From NCBI RefSeq assembly GCF_036370855.1, contig NC_088099.1, positions 154,350,517 through 154,414,516 of the forward strand: 64,000 nt of DNA. The letters are read 5' to 3'. The position numbers and the translations under genes were made by a program. Below are positions 37,091 through 49,752 of the stretch, one piece after another (position 1 is the stretch's first letter; the number at the start of each line of letters is the position of its first letter). Origin of the DNA: Dromaius novaehollandiae (Eukaryota > Chordata > Aves > Casuariiformes > Dromaiidae). Below the pieces are notes generated by a model, which had not been told where the DNA came from, did not search any database, and saw nothing but the letters and a program-made list of their open reading frames with translations.

Positions 37091-40000
37091 TGGGGCTCTG
37101 GATTAAGCATATAATCACAGAATCAGAAGGCAAATCAAACTAGTCAAACTATCATATAATCTTATTAATACACGAGCAAATGCTCAGATAAGCCTTGGAA
37201 AACCTAAATAAAGCCCACAGACCACATGATTCCCTACACAACTCAAGGCAACGGAAGCTTGTACTGTTTTTAAACAGACGCACCATCACCTCAGAAAAAT
37301 TCAAAAAGAGATGGGCAGGATCATCAATAAGACTTGCAAAGTCATCTTTTAAAGTATGCAATAGTATTCCAAAGGATAAAAGCGGTTATAATACTAACTT
37401 CCAGAAATATTAAAACAATTGAGTCTTTAAAAAACACTTTTTGAATCCAGAAATCCATTTTAAAATAACATTTTGAAATTAAAGCTGAAATCACATAACA
37501 AAGTTTTGCTGTTTCATTGACAACATTCTTTAAGAAGCAACTGTCAGCAGACAAATGCAATGCATTCTGAAGGTCTTCTGCCATATATTTAGAGTAGTTA
37601 TCTTGGCATTTATATAGAAAACTACATCTTCACAGTACATTGCAAACACTCACCCATTTACACTCAATCTCCTCCTAAGGCAGGTAAACATTTTCCATAT
37701 CTAAGCACCCGTTTGGCTTACTGCACTACTATTTTTATGTTGCCTGAAAATGGATTTGATACAAGATTAAAACCTTCATCAATAAAAATGGTTACAATCT
37801 GCACTATATTGTCATGACAGCAGTAAATTATACTACTAAAAATGCTAGCAGGGCAACCTAATATTTGCTTTCCTCGTAAAAGACCAAAAAGAGGGTATCT
37901 CATTTTCTAATAAAAATCAAATGCCTAATGAAAACTCAAGGAAGCATCAAGTATGTTTTCTATTAAGAATGCACTCCTATCAACTTCGGCACCTTGAAGC
38001 CTTTACTTATACAATTTGTGTCTAATGCCTATGATTCCAGCCACTAAAATGCAAAATTAAATTGAAAGCATGAAGATGGACCAGCACAGTCAAGAACCAG
38101 CCAAATATGAGGTTACTATTTGCTACAGTAACCTCATATTTGATGGAACATCTCCTTTAAAAATAATTTTAAAAAAAATTAAGGACAAATTCCTAGACAA
38201 TTTTCTTAAGTTGCTTTACCGGCCATTGATTTTTGTTTGTTCACTTATGTTAGGCTAATTTAACATTTAAGAGCTATGTCTTTACAAAATATTGCCAACG
38301 TATCTACCTTAGTGCTAAAAGCTGCAAAACAAGCATATGATAAAACAAAAACACGTGGTAAAAGTCTGTAACTCCTTTCCCACACGAATATCAATCAGAT
38401 GACTGGATATGATTCAATGTATTTTTATAAAACTTTATAATACAGAAGTGTTCAGTGACCTTATTAAATTATCTGGAAACAATTTTGGAACTGTTTAAAG
38501 ATTTATGTATTACATAGTCATTTTTACTTTCTTTAATTTAATGCGGATTTTCATATTTAACAATTTCAAAGCGGAGTCAGGACAGACCCTGAAATGGAAA
38601 CAACCCAGCAACCTGCTGCATTTTAAAAATCAGTAGTGTTATACAGGTTCTATCACAAGAGAATCAGCCTTGTTTTCTTAATAATTTTGCCATAAGTAAA
38701 AAAAAGCCAATAATGTCTTAGAAAGGAATTTGGGGCTTTTTACTCCACCCCATCCCCTAAAAAAACATCATTAAAAACATTTAAGGTTTGTACTGTGAAA
38801 ATGCTGGGTGGGGAGCGGCAGCATGACACAACACGGACATCTTCAGTGGCTTCGGTGAAGCTGAAACACCTGCCTGGCCTTACCAGATAGGATGAAGCAA
38901 ATGGTTTTCTCATGGCTTGGTATTAAATATCCACGCGCCTATTTTGGAGAATCTCTCACACCGTTCTCAAGTTACGAACTCACAAAACGTGCTCCAAACA
39001 CTGAAGTCCTCCAGTCCCCCTCCCACCCAACAATTTTCAAGAATTGTCTTTGTAGCAAGTTCAGATTCATTAAGAGAAAAATCATGGCTACAGACTTTCT
39101 TCAGGTAAAAGTTACACAAGCTATTTGTTTCCTGTGACCTCCATCAGTCCATTACATAGGGATAACACCATGAAACATTTGGAAGAGGGAGATGGTCAAA
39201 AAAGGTTTTAATTTTTGGCAAGACAGAACAAGAATGTGGCAGCTACCCCCTGAAACACATGTCTTTTGACTCAAAATTACACAAGTATCTAGCTTTCAAA
39301 TGTGTTAAGTGTACTTGGAAAAAAAAAGACAAGCATGTCTTCGGCCTCAGGCTTGCAGCTTCTTCCACCGGGGGCCTATCCTCACGGCGCGGGATCTCGC
39401 TGCGTGCCAGGTAGGCTAGAAACAGTCAACGGGTATTACTCCTTTAAGGCAGAAAGGAGGGACACCCCCAGCCCTCAAAATTCACATTAGCTTTTACAAA
39501 GTCTACTAGTTTTATATAGTCCAGCTGCTGTTACTCATTGATTAAGCTGCAGTAAAATGCCATACTAATTTATTTCTTTTCAGCGAGTGTAGCAGTTAAC
39601 TCTCACCCCTCATTTAAAGCAGTAACTAAGCACTTTTGTATAATACCTAGATGAACACAGTATCACAAGGACATTCCAGTATGCCTTGTAACATTTTTAA
39701 AAGAACTCCTGACACCTTTGCTTAACACATTCCCACATCAAATATAACCATTTAATTGTCCACGACACACAGAAATAGGGAGACAACCCCTTTAGCTATC
39801 TTAGAGCTCAATGAGCAAGAAAACCAAACAAAAGTACCAACCAAGAGTTCCCAGGTTTGGGCCTCAGCTCTACTACTGCCTACATGTGCTCCCAGTCTCT
39901 ATCGACCAAGTCCTCAAGCTGTGAACAACACAACTATCATTCACACAAGTCAGAAGCAAGTTTAAAGCCAAAGTCCTGTCAAATAGATCCTACAAGATGA

Positions 40001-43000
40001 GAAAACATCTCTCTACCATGAGATACAGGGTCAGCCATTCACCTTGCCAAGCACTGTCTTTCAGATAAAATGAATCAAGTCATCTTCCTTGCAATCCCTG
40101 CTACTATTGAAATCTTTACCTTTCTTTGGCTTGCACCCAGGAGGATTTGAGAGATGTCGCTTCCCTGCTGCTTTAGCTCTGGAGCTACAGATTCAACCAC
40201 TATATACAAGAAAAATACACTCAACCATGCCATCTATCATCACTGGGCTACTCTTTAAAACAGAGCAAGAAATCTTGACCTCTACTGCTCTAGTGATAGC
40301 AAAAAAACCCCCCACAAAAACAACAAAAAACCCCCAAAAACTTAACATATGAATTTCCAAAAGGATAACTCAACACCTCTCCAGCTAACAATTTCTGTTG
40401 ATGACGTGAAAGGCCTGTGTTGTACATCTGGAGGCTGTGGATCCATACTTGGCTGATGCCTAATGAGAGCCAGAGTAGAGAATCTGAAACAATTACTGAA
40501 ATTACTTTTTGTGCAGTAAAATATTCATGAGGGAATACACGTAACAGTGGTATTTTATTGTATTTTTTTGGTGGTTACCAAGAGCTGTTCTCAACAGAGA
40601 GGTTAGAGTAGATTTTTGGGTTTGGGAAACAACACAAAGGAAACTGTGACCTTAGGTGGGCAGAAGAGTGGAAGACCCCAATTAAAATGTACTAGGGAGC
40701 CTGAAAGAAAATACCGAATGCTGGAAAAAAAGTAGGACGAGTGGTTCAAAAATTGTGCAAGAATTTGCCTGAAAGACTCCTAAATTATTGCAATTAGATG
40801 ACAAGACTGTTTCATATCTCAGGAAAAGCTATGCCATGTCATGAAGTTTTCCCTGCCAAATGGCCATGGCACAATCATTTTGGGAGCTGCTGGCTGCACC
40901 ACAAAACAGCAGGTGGAATCAAATCTGGATAGATGCAGTGCTTTCTGGCATGTGGAAACTAGCCCCCTTTCTGTGATTCCTAAAGGCAAATAATGTAATG
41001 CAAATGTTGACGTGTTGGGTGAAAACATTAGCAGTGAACTCGAGAACTAGGAGCCATTTAGTGGCCGTAGAAGCAAGCAGGCAGCAAGAAGCTGCAGTGA
41101 TGAGAAAGCAGACATTCCAACTAGAAAACTGTCACCCAGAACTGACAGAATCCAAATTTTTAGCACACCTCATCCCCCACCAACGTTAGAAGAATAAAGA
41201 TGCCTTAAGAACTTTGGAGCTAACCAACTGAAGAAGCATCTTATGCTTCATTAGGCGAAACCTTGCTTTTATACCATTCCCAACTCAGAGATGTTCAAGG
41301 AGAACATCACTGCTGCACCGTTGCACTGCTTCCTTACATTACTGCTGCCATCACAGCTATTAAGCAGCACGTGCAACAATGAGTTGAAATACTTAGTATT
41401 AAGGTACTTTACATCGTAAAAGTATAAATTCTCAAGCATATCAGTACATATTTCTAAACAACCCTACTGTGATGCTTTAACACAGAGTCAGCAACTTGCA
41501 ACATAGGTGCCAAGAAAGCTAGCAGGTGGAGTTTTGAAGGGCTCACTGGTAGCAGGCAACTTTGCCATTTTGAGACAGCAAACATGAAAGCCAGTTTTTT
41601 CCTAGTTCCCTTTCTACCTCTCCCACTGCCCACTTCTTAATCTGGAGAAGAAACAAAACAATTTAGCATGCCATAGTGAAAGAAAAAAAAAGGAAAAAAT
41701 AAAAAAGAAAAACCCCTCCACAAAAATCCACTGAAGTATTCAAATAAGCATTGCTTAGTCTTCAGAGACTTTCTGCACAGATGCGAAGAAAGGAAAACCT
41801 GGTATAACTAAATGACGTTTCAACTGGCCAAGAGAGATCCAGCCCAACTGTGTCGATGCATTAACATTCTCCAAATCCCCAAACTGTTTTTATATCAGTC
41901 CCAGATACAAGTCCCATTTTCTCTCCAAGGAGATTAGATTTCTTCTCATCATCTTACTGCTACCTTGTTTTCATCTTAAGTCACATGCTTGAGTGCGCAC
42001 ATGTATAGTAACAATACGTAGCACATATTAGTAAAAATAAAGCTTTATTTAAACATTCATTTAACTAAAAATCAAGGTGAATACCATACCAAGTGTTACT
42101 CACGGGCATATTTTTTATTAACTTGGAAAAAGGGTGTTGTAAAACAAGTAATTCTATAAACACCTTATGCCTTGAAACAAACTGTAAAAATGTGTCTACC
42201 AATACTAAGCTCAAATTCAAAAGTAAGTAATGAAAAGCCAATTTCCCAGTAACAAACAAGATATCGAAGCCTGAGAGCATATATTCATTTGCAGTATTAC
42301 AAGGTTCATCTCTACCCAAATCAAGCTTATGATTTCACACTACTGCCTAGATAATTAACATGCAGTTAAACAGAGATATCCATAATACTTAGTTGCCTTG
42401 GTCTGAAATTCCCAACTGTCAAGTTTTGTCGCATTTAGATGCTATAACACTGCAAAGCATCTACTGAAGGGCATTAACACTGGTGTTCCTCAGTGGAGAA
42501 TCTCAAGCCCAGGCTAACATTAATAATGTGCTATTGTTACAATAAATTCTTTAGTATGCCCTCAAAGAAACAATGAATTCAGAATGATGTAGACTATGCA
42601 GACAAGCTTCAATAAGTCTTTTCCATAGCACAGCAGAAGGAACGATAAAAAAAGGAGTGGTTAGATATTTGAGGTGAAAGACAGTCATGTCTTTTCATAA
42701 GCAGTCTTTGGCATCTAACAACTCGAGGTCATACACTATAATCAAATGCGAAAGATACCAAATTAGTTAAACAAAACTAAAATCCTCAACAGTTCAAGAC
42801 TGTTAAATTTAGAAAGTAAAGCTCATGGCTTTTAGATCAAGCTACACGAGACAGCATTAGGGTGAATTTCTCCCCTTTCAATGGTTTGTAACATCATATG
42901 GCAGAATTCTGCAAGCCAAAGCTAATATTTCAGCAACATAACACTTGCAACTTTTATATCTAAGTGTGGCTTGTTCTTTTTAAGTAGCCAAGAACTAAAC

Positions 43001-43127
43001 TCACACCCTCTTTAAGCAGGCAGAAAGTATTCTGTGCCAAGGAAGAAGTTATAAACTTAAAGTAGGTTTGTACATGGGAAACTGAAGTTGGGAAGCAGAG
43101 GACAAACCCACTATAACCAATTCTCTG
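37091..43127 (-). other. EIF3H intron 2, central part
   Basis: AT-rich intronic DNA. It contains a perfect hairpin at 38102-38142 and a short AATCACAGAATCA motif near 37115, reminiscent of a CR1 3' end in reverse but without a CR1 body. A moderately CpG-rich 80 bp lies at 39340-39420. Other open frames are short and unrecognised. Confidence 0.6.
38102..38142. repeat. Perfect inverted repeat: 16-bp arms, 9-nt loop
   Basis: The left arm CAAATATGAGGTTACT at 38102-38117 is the exact reverse complement of AGTAACCTCATATTTG at 38127-38142. The loop is ATTTGCTAC. As RNA, either strand would form a stable hairpin, shorter than a usual pre-miRNA. Confidence 0.95.
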
Positions 43128-43255
43128 ATGAGTAAGAGAGCATGGTCTAACATCTAAAACACAGGAGCTAGAGTCAGGAGACTGGAATTATACTACTTGC
43201 TCAGCTGAAGGACCCACTGATGGGCACTGCACAGGTCAATTCTTCCCACTCCTGC
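43128..43255 (+). repeat. MIR/CORE-SINE-like relic (5' half)
   Basis: GAGCATGGTCTAACATCTAA, then AACACAGGAGCTAGAGTCAG and GAGACTGGAATTATACTACT follow the MIR 5' region (tRNA-related head, then GGAGTCAGGAGACCTGGGTTC). The match fades after CACTGCACAGGTCAATTC, which corresponds to the GTGACCTTGGGCAAGTC segment. Confidence 0.6.
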
Positions 43256-43429
43256 TTCTTCTCTTGGGACACCAACCACCATTTCCTATGAGCCCACAAC
43301 TTCACAGCAAAACAGCCCAGTCTGAGGAAAAGATGAATCACTTGGTGATACCTTTATCTTCACTGGCAGCCAAGAAAGCATTAATTTATATATACATACC
43401 TAAATTATAGCTGGATAAAAGAGTTCATC

Positions 43430-44516
43430 ACGATCAATCCTATCCAAACAGACTTTAGATAAAAGGCACAGGGATGATAAGGCCTACAGGGTTGTACTCA
43501 GCAGCACAAAGCCCAGCTGAAGGCCAGTCACTAGTGGTGTACCCCAGGGGTCCATACTGGGGCCAATACTGTTTAACATATTCATTAAGGACCTGGAAGA
43601 TGTGACAGAGTGTACCTGCAGCAGATTGTAGATGATACAAAGCTGAGAGGTGTGGATTGATACACCAGATAGTTGTGCTGCCATTTAAAGAGACTTCAAC
43701 AGGCTGGAGAAATGGGCTGACAGGAACCTCATGAAGTTCAACACAGAGAAATGCCAAGCCGTGCACCTGGGGAGGAACAACCCCATGCACCAGTATGGAC
43801 TGGGGGCCGACCAGCTGGAAAGCGGCTTGGCAAAAAGGGCCTTGGCGGTCCTGGCATACAACTTGAACATGAGGCAGCAATGTGCCCTTGCGGCAAAGGC
43901 TGCCAACAGTATCCTGGGCTGCACTGGGCACAGCATTACCAGCAGGTCGAGGGAGGTGATCCTTCCCCTCTACACAGCACTGGCGAGACACATCTGAAGC
44001 GCTGGATCCAGTGCTGGGTTTCCCCAATACAGGAGAGACATGGACATACTGGAGCAAATCCAGCAAAGGGCCACAATGGTGATTAAGGGACTGCAGCATC
44101 TCTCGTACAAGGAACGGCTGAGAGAGCTGGGACTATTCAGCCTGGAGAAGATCCAGGGGGGTCTTATCAATGTGTTTAAGTACCTGAAGGGGAGAGTAAA
44201 GAAGACAGAGCCAGACTCTTCTCGGTGGTGCTCAAGAACATGACAAGAGGCAACGGACACAAATTGAAATACAGGAAATTCAACTTAAACATACAGAAGA
44301 AAACTTTTTAATTATTTACTGTGAGAGTGAACAAAGTCTGGAACAGGCTACCCAAAGAGGTCATGGAGTCTCCATCCTTGCAGATGAACTCAAAATCCAA
44401 GCGAAAAAAAACCCTGAGCAACCTGCTCTAGTTCACGCTGCTTTGAGCCAGGAGATTGGATCAGAGACCTCAAGAGGCTCCTCCTTCCAACCTCATCTAT
44501 TCAATGATTCAATGAC
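43430..44516 (+). mobile_element. CR1 LINE, 5'-truncated, non-functional
   Basis: This is the C-terminal part of a CR1 reverse transcriptase plus the 3' region. [17 protein letters not shown] segment (RT motif) is encoded at 43530-43580. The catalytic-box region near 43627 reads VDDTKL instead of the usual FADDTKL, in a frame shifted from the upstream segment, which hits a TAG there. Farther on come MKFNTEKCQAVHLGRNN, then REVILPLYTAL and LGLFSLEKIQGG, typical of CR1. The 3' end carries the diagnostic octamer-type repeat TTCAATGATTCAATGA at 44501-44516. The insertion is in EIF3H intron 2, opposite to the gene. The long minus-strand frames at 43455-44260 are its antisense shadows. Confidence 0.93.
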
Positions 44517-47500
44517 TGGAAAAGACAGCTTAATAAGCCAGGATACTGTTAAAAACAAAACAAAAACAAAACAAAAAATCACCCCCACACACACGTGCAC
44601 CAATCCAAGACACACAAAATATCGTGGTCTGAGATTTAAAGAGAGGGCCAAGATCACAAAGGTTCTGCGAAGTGCTAAAGAATAATTACGGTGATTTAAG
44701 TAATCCAAGTTTGGTTTTGAGTAAAACGATGGCTTTTAGAAACAATCGGTGTGAAATTTCAAAGGAGACTTTTGCTGTTTCAAAAGCATTTATTTTCATT
44801 CTGCATTTATCTGTTTGTTAGTTACTGAAACCGTTACAAGCAATTATGTAGAGCACTATATAATTCTCAAAGGATTCAGTAAAAATATTTTTTTCAAATG
44901 CAAATGACACTGGTCACAGTAGGTACAAAATCTTTGGTCCATAGCCACAGAATATATTTATTTTATCCATTAGCAGTGAATGTCAAAAATGCAATGGAAA
45001 TGCTTTCAAAAATTAAAATGGGCAAGCCAGTCTGAAAATATTTTGTTTCACAAACTTTTGCAACTGCTGTCCAATATGGTAGGCAAACATGAAAATACAA
45101 AACTGTCAAAGGATAGAAAGGAAACGCAATCAGAGACTGAATAACACTGAACTGCAACGCAGACTACTTGAACAAGAAAGGCCTAGAGAATTCCTTTTGT
45201 TCTGCTGATGGGAAACACAGCAGAAAGAAATATACTATAACAAATTAAAAAGCATCTCAGTACATTCACTATGGTCTCTTTTATTTAAGATTGCATTTAA
45301 ATCAAGAAAACTGAGGAAGACTGTTGCAGTCATCAATAGCAAAGTCAGTATATTCTCTTGAATGTTAATAGTTCAGTCAGAATAAAATCTAGATAAACTG
45401 CTCAAGACCATTTCTGTACAAGTTACCACAAAGAAAGCTATTTTCTCCAGTACTTTTCTAAGAAAGGAAAATTTACAGATACCATAGATACACATATCAG
45501 AAAGTGGCTTAGAATAAAAAAGTTTTATGGGCTGAACAGTGGTAACTTGGAGGGACCTGGAAATGCGATAATTCAGTAAGTAAGAACAAGCTCAATTTCT
45601 GCCTAATTGAAGTAACTATTATTAAAGTTCCCAACTTATTTTTATACATCGCAATCACTGTATCAGCTAAGTTTGAAAAGTTTGCAGAAAATACTGGAAA
45701 CTTCATCAAAAGTTTTCTCCATTTCAGAAGAACTAGATGTTCATATAGTTCTCAAAGTCTCAAACGCCTATTTAAAAACCACAGTTTGTGTTTCTAAACA
45801 CCTCCTCCATATTTTATCATCAGAATACACTCAAAGGAAAAAAAAGAAAAACTCCTCCTCTCTGTAGGAGAAAGTGAACCACAGCTCTGCTTATCTGAGA
45901 GAGCATTAACGTGTCTGCATAGCCACATGGCTTGTGGTGTGTGCGCACACTCAGTGAGTCCTCTTTTGCTCAACCTTAACCATAAAACACTGGCTAGACT
46001 GCACTGGTCAGTAGGGTAACAAAAGAGATTTTTTTCCCATATAGTAAACCATTTCAATTACTGTTTGATGCAAGAGTCTGAATAACATTTTCTACAAACG
46101 ATCTTTCTAAACTTTCACACTTGGAATGTGAAAATTGTGTGTCCAATTCCACAAGCAGGTGGAAGAGGAGATTCCACACAACAAATAAAAGGCCTTAGAG
46201 TCCTCTCAGTTAGAAAAACTAGGCAAATAGACAACTGCAGAAATACATCACAAACTCAGTGCGAGAGCTGAATCCGCAATGATTTCGCAAATCCAGATTT
46301 CTGTTGACTCAGTGTAGCCACATCCATGGTAAATGATATCATTTATGCAGTGGACATGGAAGACAAGTCTTCAGTGAGATTTTTTAGGTACCTGGATAAA
46401 CTAGCTCTGTGATCATCAGAACACAACTAAGCACTTGTCCATTCCCTGTAGATCTTTTAAAGGTGAAGCGAAGCCTAGACTGCTCCTCCTTCTGCACTCC
46501 TCAGTCTCCACAAGTTCATATGGCACTGAAAGTTATCCTCAAGGCTTATTTCTTTAGAGATTATCTTGGAACTATGAGAAGGAAGAGAAATACTACCCTA
46601 GATTTAAAGATATGCCAATTAGCTTTCAAAATAGACTTCCAAATTCTGTTTTGGAGAGCAATTGCTGATCACATCATGCTAGCTCTGGTTGCCAGCTGTT
46701 GTTTTAGAAGATAGCTATAAATGCATTAAATACTCTCCTGATATTACTTTTCCATGTAAGCAATTGTAGTTGTTACAAGGAGGTTATGTAATTAAGTCCC
46801 AAAGGGGAGAGACATTTGCACAGCCACAAATGAGAGATTCGCAAATGGAAGACAATGTACACAGAAGAGTCTCTATTAAGATGTGCTGCACGTTACACAA
46901 AAGTCCACAAACTCTTGATCCAAAACGCTTTTAAAGTGACTTATCTCTGATACTTCTCATTTCAAGGACATGAGCAGTAAAAAGTTGTCATTTTCCAATG
47001 CTGCATTTCAAACAGAAATATTATACTTAATCTTTGCTTGATTTTGCAAAACTTGTCAATTTTTTATTGCCATTTTTTCTCCAGACAACTCAAGCACAAT
47101 ATTCAGATCTGCAGAACAGAGTTAGATTTAACCATTTACTTTGTTCCCACTTACTTTCTAGGTAAAATTGACTAATAATTCAGACTTTTTTTTGATAAGT
47201 TTAGAAATATCTTATTTCTTTAACAGGGATCTAATACAGTGACAAAAGTAAAGACAGAAGTGAGAGAAAGTGCCTGATGAATGAAATCACCAAATGGATT
47301 TTATAGCCATTTCACTTGCTGTCCCCTACCAATTCTCACTGGTAAAACTTTCCAAAATTTAGTTTTGTTTTACTTCTCAACCCCAACTCAGGAGTATGAA
47401 CTGCTTCCTTAACAGCTACCAAACATACATCAGCTTTAGGATAACCTTGTAACTCAATCATGACAAGGACAGCATATGTTTTTAAGCACCTGAGCAGCTG

Positions 47501-49737
47501 CAGGCACACAGGAGCTGAATCTCTGACCTCCCGTCCCACACAGAAGTGATGGTCATTGCCCAAAGCCAAAGGAAGCGTGCCACAGAAGTGTTCCACAGAT
47601 CAAATTCCTTGCACGGTGACCAACTGAATCACCCTTCTTTAAAGTATCTCTTCTTGAAATTCAGAGTAATTCCTAAAAATGCTGAGGATTCTTTAACCAA
47701 AAGATTATTTAAAACTGTAAACGAATTTTAAATATTTATGTTTAAAAAAATGTTAACTCTTGGTTATCATTACAGCAAATATAAGAAATCAGAATGAATG
47801 AACTATTAATAAAGAGATATAAAAGGAGACAATGAGCTTACATAAACAAAGCCTGCTCCGTTTACTATGTTAGATTTTTTCTTTACAGACTTAGTGTACA
47901 GAAAATTGAATCAAAATTCTTAATACATGAAATTATAAACTACTGAAATATAGTTTAAAAGGAAAAGATATTTAATATGAGAGATTAGAATCCTTCTTCA
48001 GGTTATAAAAGGGTTCCTTTATCTCCAAATACTCAAAATACATTTAAAATACATTCTGAATTTTGATTTCTCATAGTGTTTGATATAAAAAACAAACCAG
48101 AAGGTTGCCCTAAAGATAAATGAAACATCTGGTGAAACATGTAATAAGCTTCAGGCTCACATCTGCTACTGAAGTTAGTATTCCTGCAACATAGCTACAA
48201 GCTCTATAAGAATAACTGAGAACAGGGAGGATTATAAGGAACACATTCCTCAATCTAAACTGATATTTCCTCTTCCATCTGAATCAACATTGTGCTTCCA
48301 TATGTATGCATTAATGGCCAGTGCTAGCCCTTAGTGGAAAAAAATTCCTAAAAGTAAAGTTATCACGCTGAAAATCTATTCTATTATTTTATATCATAGG
48401 GGAGTTAAGCAGTCTTCATGCATATATAGACATATATATAGGCATATGTATAGTTTCCAGAACTCTTAGACTGGAAACAAACTTTTAACAATCAATTCAT
48501 CCATATACCACCATATCCACCAAAAACTTCTTTGTAAAAAGCAAAACCGGACAATAAAAGCCATCGTTACTGTAATTACATAAAACTGAAGCCACAAGTA
48601 CTTTCAAATACTAACTGATAAAACCAAACATAAGATATTTCCTGGGCAATAAACTGTGTGTAACTCACATTCCTGTTTCTATAAGAAGGTTGCTCAGTAT
48701 TTATCTTTTTTTACCCATTCCCTCCTAAACTTTCAATTTCTTCCATAAACAATCACAGCAAAACATTTACATTTAATGCCAACATAACTTGCTTTGTATT
48801 TGTGACATTTTAGGAAGACCCTTTTGTGCCACAGAGAGTTTAGAAAAAAGCAGATATCTGCACAGCAGGGAAAAAACCCACTTACACTTTGCAACAGCTG
48901 TGAAAGATCAGTCCTCCAGAGTAACTGAAATCAACGGCAAACTGAGAAGTGTTTAGGAAATAAAATGTTTCCATCACCTCATACTATCATTCACTTCCAT
49001 TAGTACTGATGAAAGAGAGACTGGATTTTACACAGTGTTATAAATGGTAGGAACATTACTGACAGTGGAAACAGAGCACGGTCACTAAACCATTCTAACA
49101 AACCTGGGACAAAAATCAGAAGAACAGGACTCTAATGGGCATTTGGTTAGTCAAACTTAGAAAAATCAAGAAACGATATCCAGACCCAAGCTTATGTTTC
49201 CTAGATAAAACCTTCATGTTATAATTGAAAGTGATTAAAATGTTTAATGCCATCACAGCAACACTGAAACTTTTCCACTGAGCAGACCACACGGTAACAC
49301 AAAACATGTTGCAGGGAGCTCAGTACAGGGTGCCCGTCCGCTCCAACTTATCCTCTGCCTAATCGCCCTTATTACAATAATCAGAAACTTCTACACGTAC
49401 TTCGTATAAGACAGGTGACAAAAACAAGGCACAGATGAATGTTACGTGACCAACTTGGGAAAACAGAGTTTAAGAACTGGCTGTGGAAGATATGTGGATA
49501 AGCCAGTAGCACCATGATACCAAAACCACACGTGATACCAAGAACATATCATATACAAATAGAATTGTACAATAGATACAAGAGATACAAAACCAAGAAT
49601 GCCAAATTATTTGGTAGCGATACTGTGCTCGTGTGTCCTGCTCCCTGACACCCTGCAGAAATGTGCTGAGGGATTCCAGAAGAGTGGGTAAGGCAAGGGA
49701 TCATTTTTGACACAATTTGAAAACCAGCTGTGTGTTT

Positions 49738-49752
49738 GGGGGGGGGGGGGGG
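49738..49752 (+). repeat. Poly(G) tract, 15 bp
   Basis: 15 consecutive guanines within intron 2. Confidence 0.9.

Noticed and set aside
36742..37110. 112-codon plus-strand and 102-codon minus-strand frames
   Set aside because: They overlap on opposite strands in a GC-rich patch with few stop codons. There is no similarity or splice support.
37110..37135. CR1-like AATCACAGAATCA motif
   Set aside because: It is the reverse of a CR1 tail, but no CR1 body is next to it.
38102..38142. Hairpin as a miRNA gene
   Set aside because: The stem is 16 bp and flanks do not extend the pairing, which is too short for a canonical pre-miRNA.
43455..44260. Longest minus-strand frames of the window (up to 214 codons)
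   Set aside because: They are antisense to the CR1 LINE, whose plus strand encodes recognisable RT motifs.
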